A stretch of DNA of 64,000 nt from Anaerotruncus sp. (lineage in GTDB: Bacteria; Bacillota; Clostridia; Oscillospirales; Acutalibacteraceae): positions 1,972,683 to 2,036,682 of the forward strand of contig CP091724.1 of assembly GCA_022009795.1 (NCBI GenBank), written 5' to 3'. Below the pieces are notes generated by a model. It was not told the DNA's origin and did no database searches. It worked only from the letters and a program-made list of their open reading frames with translations. The translations under genes and the position numbers were made by a program. Positions within the stretch are counted from its first letter, which is position 1; every line of letters starts with the position of its first letter. Below, one piece after another: positions 38,730 through 48,192 of the stretch.

Positions 38730-40198
38730 TCCATTTTCAAGACATTCAATTTAGATATGAAGGAGCAATTTCCTCTGAGATTGGAGTCAAGGAAATAAAC
38801 CTTATTGTTCATACCGGGGAGTGTGTTCTGCTTTGCGGGCGCTCTGGCTGTGGAAAAACAACTCTTACAAAGCTAATAAACGGATTAATCCCTAATTATT
38901 TTCCGGGCGAGTTAAGCGGTAATGTACAAATTGATGACGAAAATATTTTAGGAATGCCCATGTATTATCTTGCAACGAAAGTGGGATCGGTGTTTCAAAA
39001 TCCCCGAACGCAATTTTTCAATGTAGATGTGGACAGTGAGATTGCTTTTGGAATTGAAAACATCGCTGTTCCACCGGATGAATTAAATCAGCGATTAGAA
39101 TATACCCTTGACTCCTTAAAAATTCGCAATTTACAGGGCAAAAATATTTTTGAACTTTCCGGCGGAGAAAAGCAGAAGATTGCTTTTGCTTCAGTTTACG
39201 CCATGAACCCGGATATATTTTTATTGGACGAGCCATCTTCAAATTTAGATGGGGATTCTATTAGAGATTTGAAAAACTATCTTCGCATTTTGAAGCAACA
39301 AGGAAAAACAATTCTGATAGCAGAACACAGGCTTTACTATCTTCTGGATATAGCAGATCGTATCGTGTATCTTGCAGATGGAAAAATTGAGAAGATTTAT
39401 ACACCACAGGAGTTTAGGTCACTTTCAGGTGCAACAAGAAAGCATATGGGTCTGCGGACTACGGATATTCAGGATGTTCATCCTATTAGCTATCAAAGAA
39501 CTTTCTTACGGCCTATATTGACTGTGAAAGATGTGTCTCTATTCTATAAAAAGCACCCTGTGCTGGAGCATATTTCCTTACAGGCGTCAAAAGGAGATAT
39601 TATCGGTGTTGTAGGCCCTAATGGTGCAGGAAAAACAACCTTTCTCCGTACTTTATGTGGGCTGCACAAAGAATTTACGGGCTGTTTTTATTGGCGGGAA
39701 CAACCTCAAAAGGAAAACGAGAGGCTGAAACGCTCCTATATGGTAATGCAGGATGTGAACTATGAACTTTTTGCAGATAGTGTAGAGGCAGAGTGTTCTT
39801 TTGGTGTTCAGGGATCTTCGCCTGAACTGGTAGAAAAAACCCTGGATGAACTGGGACTTCTTACAGTCCGTGACCGTCATCCAAATACTCTCTCAGGAGG
39901 GCAAAAGCAGCGTGTAGCTGTAGCAGTTAGCATGATATGCGGAAAAGAAGTGCTTGTATTCGATGAACCGACCTCTGGCCTGGATTATGACAGCATGGAA
40001 CAGGTTAGTGGGTTAATCCGGGAACTCTCCAAAGACAAAGTTATTTTTGTTGTTACGCATGATTATGAATTTGTCTGCCAGACTTGTACCCGGTTAATTG
40101 GATTTGACCATCATACAATGACAAATGATATTTTGCTTTCTCAGGAAAATGAAGCAACCATTTTGTCGCTCATGGGATTAGGGAGGGATGAAAGATGA
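38726..40198 (+). CDS. ECF-type ATP-binding protein with two fused ATPase domains
   Basis: This single polypeptide supplies both nucleotide-binding halves of the importer. First domain: Walker A LLCGRSGCGKTTLTKLING, signature IFELSGGEKQKIAFASVYA, Walker B PDIFLLDEPSSNLDGDS. Second: GVVGPNGAGKTTFLRTLCG, NTLSGGQKQRVAVAVSMIC, KEVLVFDEPTSGLDYDSM. 490 aa, intact. The N-terminal start IHFQDIQFRYEGAISSE is typical of EcfA. The fused form is common in MptD-type cassettes. It overlaps the T-component and the following ABC gene by four bases each, so the operon continues without a break. Confidence 0.9.
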   Translation: MIHFQDIQFRYEGAISSEIGVKEINLIVHTGECVLLCGRSGCGKTTLTKLINGLIPNYFPGELSGNVQIDDENILGMPMYYLATKVGSVFQNPRTQFFNVDVDSEIAFGIENIAVPPDELNQRLEYTLDSLKIRNLQGKNIFELSGGEKQKIAFASVYAMNPDIFLLDEPSSNLDGDSIRDLKNYLRILKQQGKTILIAEHRLYYLLDIADRIVYLADGKIEKIYTPQEFRSLSGATRKHMGLRTTDIQDVHPISYQRTFLRPILTVKDVSLFYKKHPVLEHISLQASKGDIIGVVGPNGAGKTTFLRTLCGLHKEFTGCFYWREQPQKENERLKRSYMVMQDVNYELFADSVEAECSFGVQGSSPELVEKTLDELGLLTVRDRHPNTLSGGQKQRVAVAVSMICGKEVLVFDEPTSGLDYDSMEQVSGLIRELSKDKVIFVVTHDYEFVCQTCTRLIGFDHHTMTNDILLSQENEATILSLMGLGRDER

Positions 40199-41964
40199 AA
40201 ACTAAAAAAGAAAATCCTGTTCTGCTCTTGCTCAAATGGGCGGAAAAGGACAGAGGATTTCTAATTGCGTCTGTTATCTGTGCTTTTTTAGGTGGGTTGT
40301 TGGCGATTGGCCCCTATATAGGCATTTATAGACTGATGGATGCCTTTTTGACAGATACCTGCTCTATTCAGGTTATTTCCGAAAACGCGGTTCTAATTAC
40401 GGCAACGGTCATTGTCCGGCAAGTATTTCAAGGATTGTCCGGCATTTTTTCTCATAAAGGCGCTTATGGAGCCTTATTCCGAGTGCGGTGTATGATTACA
40501 GAACATTTATCAAAAAGTACCGCTTGGAGCTTTGGATGAATGCAGAACTGGAGATATTAAAACGGTTCTGAATGAAGATATTGAAAAACTGGAACTTTGC
40601 CTTGCTCATAATATTCCTGAATTGGTCGGATTTGCGACAGGTCCGGTTGTGATTTTTATTTATCTCATGACAATCAATGTGCCTTTAGCAATGATCTCTT
40701 TAATACCTCTGGGCATTACACTTATTATCATGGTTGGCTGCTTTGCTTTTATGGCAGGAATGATGCCCCATGTTACGGAGGCAATGGCGAACTTCAATTC
40801 TGTAATCATCGAATATATCAACGGCATGAAATTGATTAAAGCCTATAACATGAGCCGTCATTCTTTTCAAAAATTCTCCGGTGCGATTGAAGAAGAAAAT
40901 CGTATCTGGAATAAAGTATCACGAAAGACAGGTCCATTCTATGCGGCATTTATTGTTGTTCTTGAATGTGGAATGGCATTGATTATCCCCATTGGCGGGC
41001 GGTTATTTTTGAATGGTTCAATTACAGCAAGCATTTTTCTGTTGTTTGCGTATATTGGCTCTCTATACTTATCGGAATTGTTGCCTCTTCAGCAATTATC
41101 TATGGAACTTGCACAATCATTAAACGGCGTCAAAAAGGCGAAACAAATTCTTGATTTGCCAATTTTTGATAGCGTTGGCGATTTTCCAAAGTCACATGAT
41201 GTCACTCTAAAATCAGTTCGTTTTTCCTATGACGGGAAAACAGATGTATTAACAGACTGTGATCTTCATGTTGCAGAAGGGGAAAAAGTAGCAATCGTAG
41301 GTGCGTCTGGAGCAGGAAAAACCACTGTTATTGAATTGATTTCTCGTTTTTATGATGTTACAGATGGTGAAGTGCTGATTGGCGGTCAAAACATCAAAGA
41401 TATTGCCTATGAAAAGTTGCTAAATAATATTTCCATCGTATTTCAAAAGACCTTTTTAACCCGTGACAGTGTACTGGAAAATATTCGTATGGGTAGTAAT
41501 GCCACACTGGAAGAAGTGCGGGCGGCAGCAAAAGAGGCTCAGATTGACGATTTTATCATGTCTTTGCCGGATGGATACGATACGAAAGTGGGCAGCTTGG
41601 TTCTCGCTTTTCCGGCGGAGAAAAGCAGAGGATTGCCATTGCCCGCGCAATTCTAAAAAATGCACCTATTCTAATTCTGGACGAGGCAACAAGTGCTGCC
41701 GATCCCGAAAATCAGGTAGAGATTGACATGGCAATTTCCAATCTCTGTAAAGGGAAAACTGTCTTAATTGTAGCTCATCGTTTGGGCGCTATTAAGATGT
41801 GTGATAAAGTGGCAGTTGTTGAAAATCATACAATTACGGCCTTTGGAACACATGAAGAAGTGTTAGAGGAGAACCATTATTATCAGAGGGCTTGGGAAAG
41901 GTATCACGCGGCAAGAGAAGTTAGCTATTCCATGAAAGGAGTGATTTCGTATGAAAGCAAATGA
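40195..41964 (+). CDS. Exporter-fold ABC half-transporter 1 (frameshifted)
   Basis: One half of a heterodimeric ABC transporter (TMD-NBD). The TMD begins LLLLKWAEKDRGFLIASVI and includes YLMTINVPLAMISLIPLGIT and the EYINGMKLIKAYNMSRHSF coupling helix region. NBD: Walker A AIVGASGAGKTTVIELISR, signature RFSGGEKQRIAIARAIL once the shift near 41600 is fixed, Walker B ILILDEATSAADPENQVEID, and the His switch IVAHRLGAIKM. Frameshifts at 40520 and 41605. About 585 aa. It pairs with the next gene. Exporter-fold pairs such as YbtP/YbtQ and IrtA/IrtB import metal-siderophores; a shared role is inferred from the operon. Confidence 0.85.
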
Positions 41965-43660
41965 TCCGTTCAAAAAGAATGTTCGCTTTGGTATCGGGGT
42001 GTTCTTTACTGTGCTGGAGGGACTTCTTTCAGCTTGTGTTTATATGGCAATTTATTTGCTTTTGAATATGCTCCTAAACAATACTGTCACAATAGAACAT
42101 TTGAACAACCTGACTTTTTTGATCATTGGATTTTTTACCGTCCGGCTGATTGCCTACGGATTTGGATATACACAAGGGCAAATTGGGGGCGGAGCTGTAG
42201 CCAGGCAAATCCGTCTCTATTTAGGGGATAAATTCAAACGAATTCCATTGTCGCGCTTTCATCAAGGCCAGATTGGGCAGTATGTCAACACAATGACAAG
42301 TGATGTTTCAAATTATGAACAAATATTGACACATAGGACAGGAAATCTTGTGAAAAACATTTCACTGTCCGTAATGCTGATACTTTTCGTGTGTTTTCTT
42401 TATTTGCCTGCCGGCTTGATTTTAATTGCAATAAGCCTGCTGTTTATTCCCAATATGTGGCTTTCCTTCCGAATTGTAAAAAAATATGGAAATGCACGCA
42501 ATAGTGTTTGTGCGGAGGCTGTCAGCAGCATTGTAGAATATGTAAATGGTATCCAAACGCTCAGAGCCTACGGCATGAGTGGAACAAGGAATAAAACGAC
42601 AACAGATATTTTAAGGGAGTACAGCAAAGTGAGTTATAAATATGAGGCTACTGGCATTCCTGTATCTTTCTTTTTTAACATGCTAACATGGCTTTCGCTT
42701 CCTGCTGTTATGCTCGTGACCTCAAAACCGTGGATGTTGGGAATAGTATCAGGCGTAGATTATTTGATGGTTGCCATGATGCCCATGCTGCTTGCCAAAT
42801 TATACATGACAATCTCGGTTGATTTGTTTGGCTACAAAAATATGATGATTTCTAAACGAAAAATTCAGGCAGTAGTCAATGAACCTGAAGAAACCGGCAG
42901 TATGGAGCCGCTTCAGATAGCCACACATGAGATTACCTTCGATAGTGTGGACTTTTCCTATTTGCCCGGAGAGCCGGTGCTGAAACACGCCACCTTTACA
43001 GTGCCAGACCAGAAGCTCACGGCCATTGTCGGGGACTCCGGCTCCGGCAAATCTACTATTCTGAACCTGATTGCAAAATACTACGAGGCAAATGGAGGAA
43101 CCATTTCAATCGGCGGCAAACCAATCAACCATGTGGCTGCAGAACGTGTACTGGAACAAATCTCTATGGTAGACCAGGATGTATTTCTCTTTGACGATAC
43201 CATTCGTGAGAACATCCGACACGCTCGTCCTAATGCTACGGACACGGAAATCGAGGCTGCCTGCCGGGAGGCTAACTGTGACAGCTTCATCCGTAAGATG
43301 GAAAAGGGATACGATACGCCGACTGGTGAGAACGGAAATCTTCTCTCTGGCGGTGAGCGTCAGCGAATTTCCATCGCCCGCGCTATCCTGAAAAACAGCC
43401 CGATCCTGCTTTTGGATGAAGCAACGGCGTCCCTTGACATCGAGAACGAGCTGGCAGTAAAGCAGGCCATCGCCAATCTGCTGAAAGAGAAAAAGACTGT
43501 GGTAATGATTGCTCATACCCTTTCCATCGTCAAAAATGCAGATCAGATCCTTGTGGTATCTGACGGAAAGATTGCTGAAGCCGGTACTCACGATGAATTG
43601 CTGGCGAAAGGCGGAAAGTATGCGGCCATGTGGAACGCCGAACAGAAATTATCTGCATAA
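41951..43660 (+). CDS. Exporter-fold ABC half-transporter 2
   Basis: The partner half-transporter, 569 aa and intact. The TMD starts DPFKKNVRFGIGVFFTVLEG, with EYVNGIQTLRAYGMSGTRNK in the intracellular loop. NBD: Walker A AIVGDSGSGKSTILNLIAKY, signature LLSGGERQRISIARAIL, Walker B ILLLDEATASLDIENELAV and IAHTLSIVKNADQI. It starts 14 bases inside the preceding gene. The base composition changes inside this gene: up to about 42,890 codons are AT-rich like the upstream operon, and beyond it they are clearly GC-rich like the rest of the transposon, suggesting a recombination joint at the TMD-NBD linker. Confidence 0.88.
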   Translation: MKANDPFKKNVRFGIGVFFTVLEGLLSACVYMAIYLLLNMLLNNTVTIEHLNNLTFLIIGFFTVRLIAYGFGYTQGQIGGGAVARQIRLYLGDKFKRIPLSRFHQGQIGQYVNTMTSDVSNYEQILTHRTGNLVKNISLSVMLILFVCFLYLPAGLILIAISLLFIPNMWLSFRIVKKYGNARNSVCAEAVSSIVEYVNGIQTLRAYGMSGTRNKTTTDILREYSKVSYKYEATGIPVSFFFNMLTWLSLPAVMLVTSKPWMLGIVSGVDYLMVAMMPMLLAKLYMTISVDLFGYKNMMISKRKIQAVVNEPEETGSMEPLQIATHEITFDSVDFSYLPGEPVLKHATFTVPDQKLTAIVGDSGSGKSTILNLIAKYYEANGGTISIGGKPINHVAAERVLEQISMVDQDVFLFDDTIRENIRHARPNATDTEIEAACREANCDSFIRKMEKGYDTPTGENGNLLSGGERQRISIARAILKNSPILLLDEATASLDIENELAVKQAIANLLKEKKTVVMIAHTLSIVKNADQILVVSDGKIAEAGTHDELLAKGGKYAAMWNAEQKLSA

Positions 43661-43671
43661 GGGAGGTCTTA

Positions 43672-44043
43672 ATGAAACTTCATGCGTCCGGGGAGGACTA
43701 CCTGGAAACCATCCTTGTTCTCCAAAAGAAACTCGGTATGGTACGCTCCGTAGATGTGGCCCGGCACATGGAGGTGTCAAAGCCCAGCGTGTGCCATGCA
43801 GTGGCTACCTTGCGGGACGGCGGCTTTATTATGATGGACGAAGATCACTTTCTCCATCTGACCGATATGGGCCGCGAAGTAGCCGAAAAAATCTATAAGC
43901 GTCACTGCTTCTTTACCGAGCAGCTTATCGCCGCAGGCGTTGACCCCAGGACTGCGGAGGCCGACGCCTGCCGGATTGAACACATCATCAGCGACGAGAG
44001 CTTTTCACGGCTGAAAGAGGCAGCCGAACAGGAACAAACCTAA
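43672..44043 (+). CDS. DtxR/MntR-family metal-dependent regulator
   Basis: An iron- or manganese-dependent repressor-like protein, 123 aa. Start ATG 43672 after GGGAGG. The winged helix is SGEDYLETILVLQKKLGMVR, SVDVARHMEVSKPSVCHAV, RDGGFIMMDEDHFLHLTDMG, followed by the dimerisation and metal-binding helices HCFFTEQLIAAGVDPRTAE, DACRIEHIISDESFSRLKE; the Cys/Glu/His positions agree with the primary metal site. It lacks the C-terminal SH3-like domain, so it is MntR-sized. Its place at the end of the ECF/ABC operon argues for metal-responsive control and thus metal or metallophore cargo. Confidence 0.85.
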   Translation: MKLHASGEDYLETILVLQKKLGMVRSVDVARHMEVSKPSVCHAVATLRDGGFIMMDEDHFLHLTDMGREVAEKIYKRHCFFTEQLIAAGVDPRTAEADACRIEHIISDESFSRLKEAAEQEQT

Positions 44044-44527
44044 ACCAAATAAGACAAGCGATCCTGCCCCGCAAGACGGGGAAAGAAAAAAACCGTTGCA
44101 GGGCAGGCAGCTTCGTGCGCCCATAATGGATTTCGGGTACTGCGGCGGTTTTGAGTACATCAAGGCCGCCGGTCCTTATGCCCTCAACAAAGGAGTGACG
44201 ACTACACGCTGACACGGCGGCTTTAGGAGGGAACCGCCATGAAGCACATTGACCGCCGACAAATTCAGACGATATTTCACTACCGTCAAAAAAAGCCCAG
44301 TCAACGAACAGGCCCCGTCTGGTAGCCGGTGCGAAAAATTGTCATTCTGTAAGTGAATATTGGAGTTTTTTTGCGCTCGAATAGCTTTCTGCTGTCCGGG
44401 CGTTTTTTTCATACCTATGGGGCCGGAACATCGGGCCAGCATGGCCCGAACCCTGGCCCCAGTGCCGTTCTCCCGCCGCCCTCATTCAGATTTTACCCCA
44501 AAAAAAATCTGAATGGAGGAAAGGCAG
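44044..44527 (+). other. Region between cargo and transposon backbone
   Basis: About 480 bases without a certain gene. Two short ORFs have weak support: 44126-44212 (MDFGYCGGFEYIKAAGPYAL) and 44239-44325 with GGAGG upstream (MKHIDRRQIQTIFHYRQKK). Both may be remnants of backbone genes cut when cargo entered. GC-rich inverted repeats occur at 44064-44080. The end holds the hairpin listed separately. Confidence 0.4.
44484..44514 (+). promoter_or_regulatory. 11-bp inverted repeat next to ribosome-binding site of sigma-like gene
   Basis: ATTCAGATTTT and complement (44484-44494, 44504-44514) immediately precede GGAGGAAAGG and the ATG at 44528. The hairpin could terminate upstream transcripts (poor T tail) or act as operator for the sigma-like regulator. 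Confidence 0.5.
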
Positions 44528-44941
44528 ATGGAAGTTACCATCAATTATAACGGACAAGCTGTGACCGTGGAGGTCACGCTGGAAATCTATGAATTTCTTG
44601 ACCGGGCCGATCACAAAACGGAGAACCTGTTCCATGAGCAGCGGCGGCATTGGGATGGCCGGGAGTTTGACGAGTACATCATTACCACCGAGGGTGTAGG
44701 GGTCTACGGCGAAACGCCGGAGGAATACCTTTGCCGCATGGAAACGCTGCATGAGCTGATGGCTGTTCTGGACACCTGTACCGAGGCCCAGCGCCGCCGG
44801 TTCCTGCTCTATGCGCTTGACGGGCTGAGCCTTGCAGAGATCGGTGTGCTGTGCGGCTGCTCCAAAGTGGCTGTGTATCAAAGTGTGGAGGCGGTCAGAA
44901 AAAAATTTATAAATTTCTTTGAGAACAGGCTTAACGAATGA
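44528..44941 (+). CDS. Sigma-70 region-4-like regulator 1, 137 aa
   Basis: Start ATG 44528 placed after GGAGGAAAGG rather than the in-frame ATG at 44513. The N-terminal part is β-rich (EVTINYNGQAVTVEVTLEI), then FLDRADHKTENLFHEQRRH. The C-terminal helix-turn-helix reads LDTCTEAQRRRFLLYALDG, LSLAEIGVLCGCSKVAVYQS, VEAVRKKFINFFENRLNE. The RRF.LYALDGLSLAEI pattern is the region-4 fold of small ICE/transposon sigma-like proteins. It probably controls mobilization genes. Intact. Two more genes of the same kind follow directly, an unusual series. Confidence 0.75.
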   Translation: MEVTINYNGQAVTVEVTLEIYEFLDRADHKTENLFHEQRRHWDGREFDEYIITTEGVGVYGETPEEYLCRMETLHELMAVLDTCTEAQRRRFLLYALDGLSLAEIGVLCGCSKVAVYQSVEAVRKKFINFFENRLNE

Positions 44942-44993
44942 CCTGTTTTCTGGCTACCAAGTGAAAGGGATCATTTCCCTTATCTCAGCGAGG

Positions 44994-45019
44994 GGCGGAC
45001 AGCGGACAAGCTGTCCGCC
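44994..45019. repeat. 9-bp inverted repeat before second sigma-like gene
   Basis: GGCGGACAG / CTGTCCGCC (44994-45002, 45011-45019), 25 bases upstream of the ATG at 45044. No T tract follows, so an operator or leader hairpin is more likely than a terminator. Confidence 0.5.
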
Positions 45020-45043
45020 TCTCCGATTTTCAGGAGGTAAGCC

Positions 45044-45494
45044 TATGAAAACAATCAATCTGCGGTGGATGTATCCCCACTACCGGCATGACGAGTTTGT
45101 GGATGTTACGGACGAGGTATGGGCAGCGATGTATCAGGCCCAGCGGGAGATGGAGAACTATGAGCGTCGGAAAGTCTACCACCGCGCCTACTACTCTCTG
45201 GACGCATACAGCTGGCTGGAAAATTACGCACTGGAACACAGCAGATCGCCGGAAGATATTTTGCTGGAACGAGAAGAAATGACCACGCGCCTGCACCTGA
45301 TTGCAGCTCTGCCGGTGGCTCTGGCTCATGCCACTCCGACACAGGCCCGCCGTGTTCACGCCTACTACATCGCCGGTATCAAGCAGCCGGAAATCGCCCG
45401 GAGAGAGGGTATCCATAGCAGTAAGGTCAGCGTTGCCATCCGCCGGGGGCTGCGGAATATGCGCCGCTGCTATGATGGCCTTCAAACAGAGTGA
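45044..45494 (+). CDS. Sigma-70 region-4-like regulator 2, 150 aa
   Basis: Start ATG 45044 after CAGGAGG. It reads TINLRWMYPHYRHDEFVDV, EVWAAMYQAQREMENYERRK, then RAYYSLDAYSWLENYALEH, SRSPEDILLEREEMTTRLHL and the helix-turn-helix TPTQARRVHAYYIAGIKQPE, IARREGIHSSKVSVAIRRGL. The N-terminal INL..YYP/MYPHY..D motif, shared with the next gene, marks a transposon-specific subfamily. Intact. Function is inferred as transcription control of the mobilization genes downstream. Confidence 0.75.
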
Positions 45495-45498
45495 GAGC

Positions 45499-45963
45499 AT
45501 GCCTATGCAGACCATCAATCTCAAACAATATTATCCATTTTGCAAAGAGGACATTTTTGGAGGTGTCCGATGAGATCGTCGAAGCGTTTCTTCTGGACAA
45601 GAGAGCCGAGGCCGCCAGAGATCGCAAGATGTTCCGATATAAGGCGTTTTACTCCCTCGATTGTAACGACGGAATCGAAAATGCTGCAATCGGCTGGGCG
45701 CAGCCATCGCCAGAGGATATCTGATAGAAAAAGAGGAATTAGCCGAATACGAAGAATTGATACGGCGATTGTACGAAGCCATTTCTTCCCTGCCACCTAT
45801 GCAGGCCCGCCGTGTCCATGCCCGCTATATGCTGGGTATGAAAGTGAAAGATATTGCCGCAATGGAGGGTATCACACCATCACAGGCGGGAAAATCCATC
45901 CACGCTGCACTGCGGAGGCTGCGCCGGTACTTTGCGCGTCAGAAATGGACGGTCAATCTATGA
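45499..45963 (+). CDS. Sigma-70 region-4-like regulator 3 (frameshifted)
   Basis: A paralogue of the preceding gene: MPMQTINLKQYYPFCKEDIF, EVSDEIVEAFLLDKRAEAA, MFRYKAFYSLDCNDGIENA, QPSPEDILIEKEELAEYEEL, SLPPMQARRVHARYMLGMKV, KDIAAMEGITPSQAGKSIH and LRRLRRYFARQKWTVNL. Shifts occur near 45558 and 45720. ATG 45499 or 45505 are both possible; the stop of the previous gene lies six bases before. The same domain order as regulator 2 but only moderate identity, so this is an old duplication rather than a recent one. Confidence 0.7.
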
Positions 45964-45991
45964 GCGTTTTCAAAGAAAAGAGGTGTATGAC

Positions 45992-46450
45992 ATGAACGAA
46001 AAAAATACAGCCCAAACCCAAAAAGAAGAACGGGAGGAAGTCCTGAAGGAGATCCGACAGCTTGAAAACCGAAAGAAGATTTTAGAGAACAAGCAGCGGA
46101 ATGAAGAACGCAGGGTTCGCACCCGCCGCCTGATTGAGCGCGGAGCCATTTTGGAGGGGATTTTCCCGCTGGCTCCCGACCTTTCCGGCGCGGAGGTCAA
46201 AGCGTTCCTGATTGCCCTGTCCCATCTTCCGGGGGCTGCGGAATTGACTGCAAACCTGCCAAAAATCCGGGGACACGCCATAAGTCCCTTGTTTACAAGG
46301 GCGCACTTATACACCGTTGCCGGTGCTGTGCGCCCTGCCGGGGGCTGTTGCGCTCTCCGAGCGCGATGGGGAGCTACACTCCCCAAACCCCTTGTGCGCC
46401 CCGCGCAGCCAAACACCCGCTTCGCGTTTGTTCGGCTCCACGGAGCCTGA
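45992..46450 (+). CDS. DUF3847-type protein
   Basis: A small coiled-coil protein commonly encoded just before MobA/MobL relaxases. ATG 45992 with AAGAGG. The N-terminal part is QKEEREEVLKEIRQLENRKK, ENKQRNEERRVRTRRLIERG, then ILEGIFPLAPDLSGAEVKA and SHLPGAAELTANLPK. The family normally ends near this point (~100 aa). The remaining ~55 residues (Arg/Ala/Gly-rich) are unlike a folded domain and may result from a lost stop or an artefact of GC-rich DNA. Role: presumed accessory to mobilization. Confidence 0.65.
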   Translation: MNEKNTAQTQKEEREEVLKEIRQLENRKKILENKQRNEERRVRTRRLIERGAILEGIFPLAPDLSGAEVKAFLIALSHLPGAAELTANLPKIRGHAISPLFTRAHLYTVAGAVRPAGGCCALRARWGATLPKPLVRPAQPNTRFAFVRLHGA

Positions 46451-46472
46451 AATATCCCCTCACCGAAAGGAG

Positions 46473-47915
46473 GTGCCACTCATAGATTTTTGCCATATTC
46501 CCGTCAGTATCATCAAGCGCAGCGAGGGCCGTTCCGCTGTTGCCGCAGCCGCCTACCGAAGCGGAACCAAACTGACGAATGAATGGGACGGCCTGACCCA
46601 CGATTACACCCGGAAAAGCGGCGTTGTCCATGCGGAAATCATGCTGCCCGCCCACGCCCCGCCGGAGTTTGCAGACCGCTCCACCCTCTGGAACAGCGTG
46701 GAGCAGATTGAGAAAGCCAGGGACAGCCAGCTTGCCCGCGAGATCGAGGCGGCCTGCCCCGTGAACTGTCCAGCGAACAGCAGCTTGCCCTTGTCCGGGC
46801 CTATGTGAAGGACAACTTTGTGGACAAGGGGATGTGCGCCGACTTTGCCATCCATGACAAGGGAACCGGCAACCCCCATGCTCATATCATGCTGACCGTC
46901 CGGCCCCTGAAAGAAAATGGCGCATGGGGCGCAAAGTGCCGCAAGGCATACGACCTGGACGAAAACGGCCAGCGTATCCCGGACGGGAAAGGCGGCTGGA
47001 AGAACCACCGGGAGGATACCACCGACTGGAACGACAAAGGGAATGTGGAGATTTGGCGGGCGGCATGGGCGGCCTATACCAACCGGGCATTGGAGGCCGC
47101 CGGTCAGCCTGCGTTGGTAGACCACCGCAGCTACAAGCGCCGTGGCATTGATAAAATCCCCTCTGTCCACCTGGGGCCAGCGGCCAGCCAGATGGAGAAG
47201 CGCGGCATCCGCACCGACAAGGGGAAGTCAACCGGCAAATCGCCGCCGACAACAAGCTGCTCAAGGAAATCAAGGCCCGCATTACCCGCCTTTACAACTG
47301 GTCTAAGGCCGAGGCGGAGAAGCCGGAGGGCCAGCAGCCCAGCATGATGGACTTGTGGGAGGCCCAGCAGCAACTCAAGCGGCCCGACACCCGCACCGGC
47401 AAAATCCGGGCTTTGCAGGAGAGCGCCGCCCTGTTCAGCTTTTTGCAGGCAAACGGCATCCAGTCCATGCAGCAGCTCCATGAAAAAATTTCCGATATGA
47501 ACAGTAGCTACTATGACCTGCGGGGGAAGATTGTCCAGGCCGAGCGCCGGATCGCTGTCCTCACCGAGCGCGGGGAGATGTGGGCGCAGTACAACGAGTA
47601 CAAGGCTGTCCACAAGCAGCTTGCCAGGGTAAAGCCGGAGAAGCGGGAACTGTTCGAGCAGCGCCACAGACGGGAACTGATCCTCTATGACGCGGCGGCC
47701 CGGTATCTGAAGGAACTGAAGGACAGCGGTGAAAAACTTACCCCCAAAGCATGGCAGCGCGAGATTGACCTGCTGACCGCCCAGAAGCAGGTGGACACCA
47801 TAGACATGAAGCCATGCGGGAGGAACTGAAAGCTGTTGAACGGCTCCGCAAGGCCGCCGACCAACTGGCCCGGCAGGAACGGGATAAGTCCCATGACCGG
47901 GGGCCGGAACGGTAA
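46473..47915 (+). CDS. MobA/MobL-family relaxase of the transposon (frameshifted)
   Basis: It nicks the transposon's oriT so that a co-resident conjugative system can transfer it. N-terminus IDFCHIPVSIIKRSEGRSAV, AAAAYRSGTKLTNEWDGLTH, DYTRKSGVVHAEIMLPAHAP; the catalytic three-His region is FAIHDKGTGNPHAHIMLTVR; then KNHREDTTDWNDKGNVEIWR, DHRSYKRRGIDKIPSVHLG and a long coiled coil (RALQESAALFSFLQANGIQ). Frameshifts near 46760, 47230 and 47810 are corrected to about 480 aa. The AGGAGG at 46469 is followed at normal spacing by ATA GAT rather than ATG, so the start is either the in-frame GTG at 46473, within that site, or a rare ATA. Confidence 0.82.
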
Positions 47916-48015
47916 AGGGTACGGCGTTTTGGCGACCCCTTTTAGGCGCGTCGCGTTTCACGACACCCCCTTTGCACAGAACTGTCAACATTCACTCATG
48001 GAAGGAGATTGCCCT

Positions 48016-48192
48016 ATGAAGCAGATTATTTTACCTGTCACTGTTCACCTGAATATCCGCCTGCCCCTTGCCCTCTTGCAGCCGGAACAAGTAGCCGCGC
48101 CCACCGGCCCGGAGCCGGAGGCCCATGTCTGCCAGGGCTGCGGCAACTGCGGCGGGTGTGGGAAGTGCCAGCATGAAAAAAAGCAAGCCTGA
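48016..48192 (+). CDS. Small Cys-rich protein, 58 aa
   Basis: Start ATG 48016 after GAAGGAG. It begins MKQIILPVTVHLNIRLPLAL, with a Pro/Ala linker and a Cys cluster HVCQGCGNCGGCGKCQHEKK with five Cys and a His, likely a metal-binding knuckle. Very small and conserved in position between relaxase and the Cys-rich VLP gene in Tn4451-like elements as I recall them. Overlaps the next gene by 20 bases. Function unknown. Confidence 0.65.
   Translation: MKQIILPVTVHLNIRLPLALLQPEQVAAPTGPEPEAHVCQGCGNCGGCGKCQHEKKQA

Noticed and set aside
47131..47991. Minus-strand ORF of 286 codons opposite the relaxase
   Set aside because: Shadow frame in GC-rich coding DNA; the relaxase HxH motif is on the plus strand.
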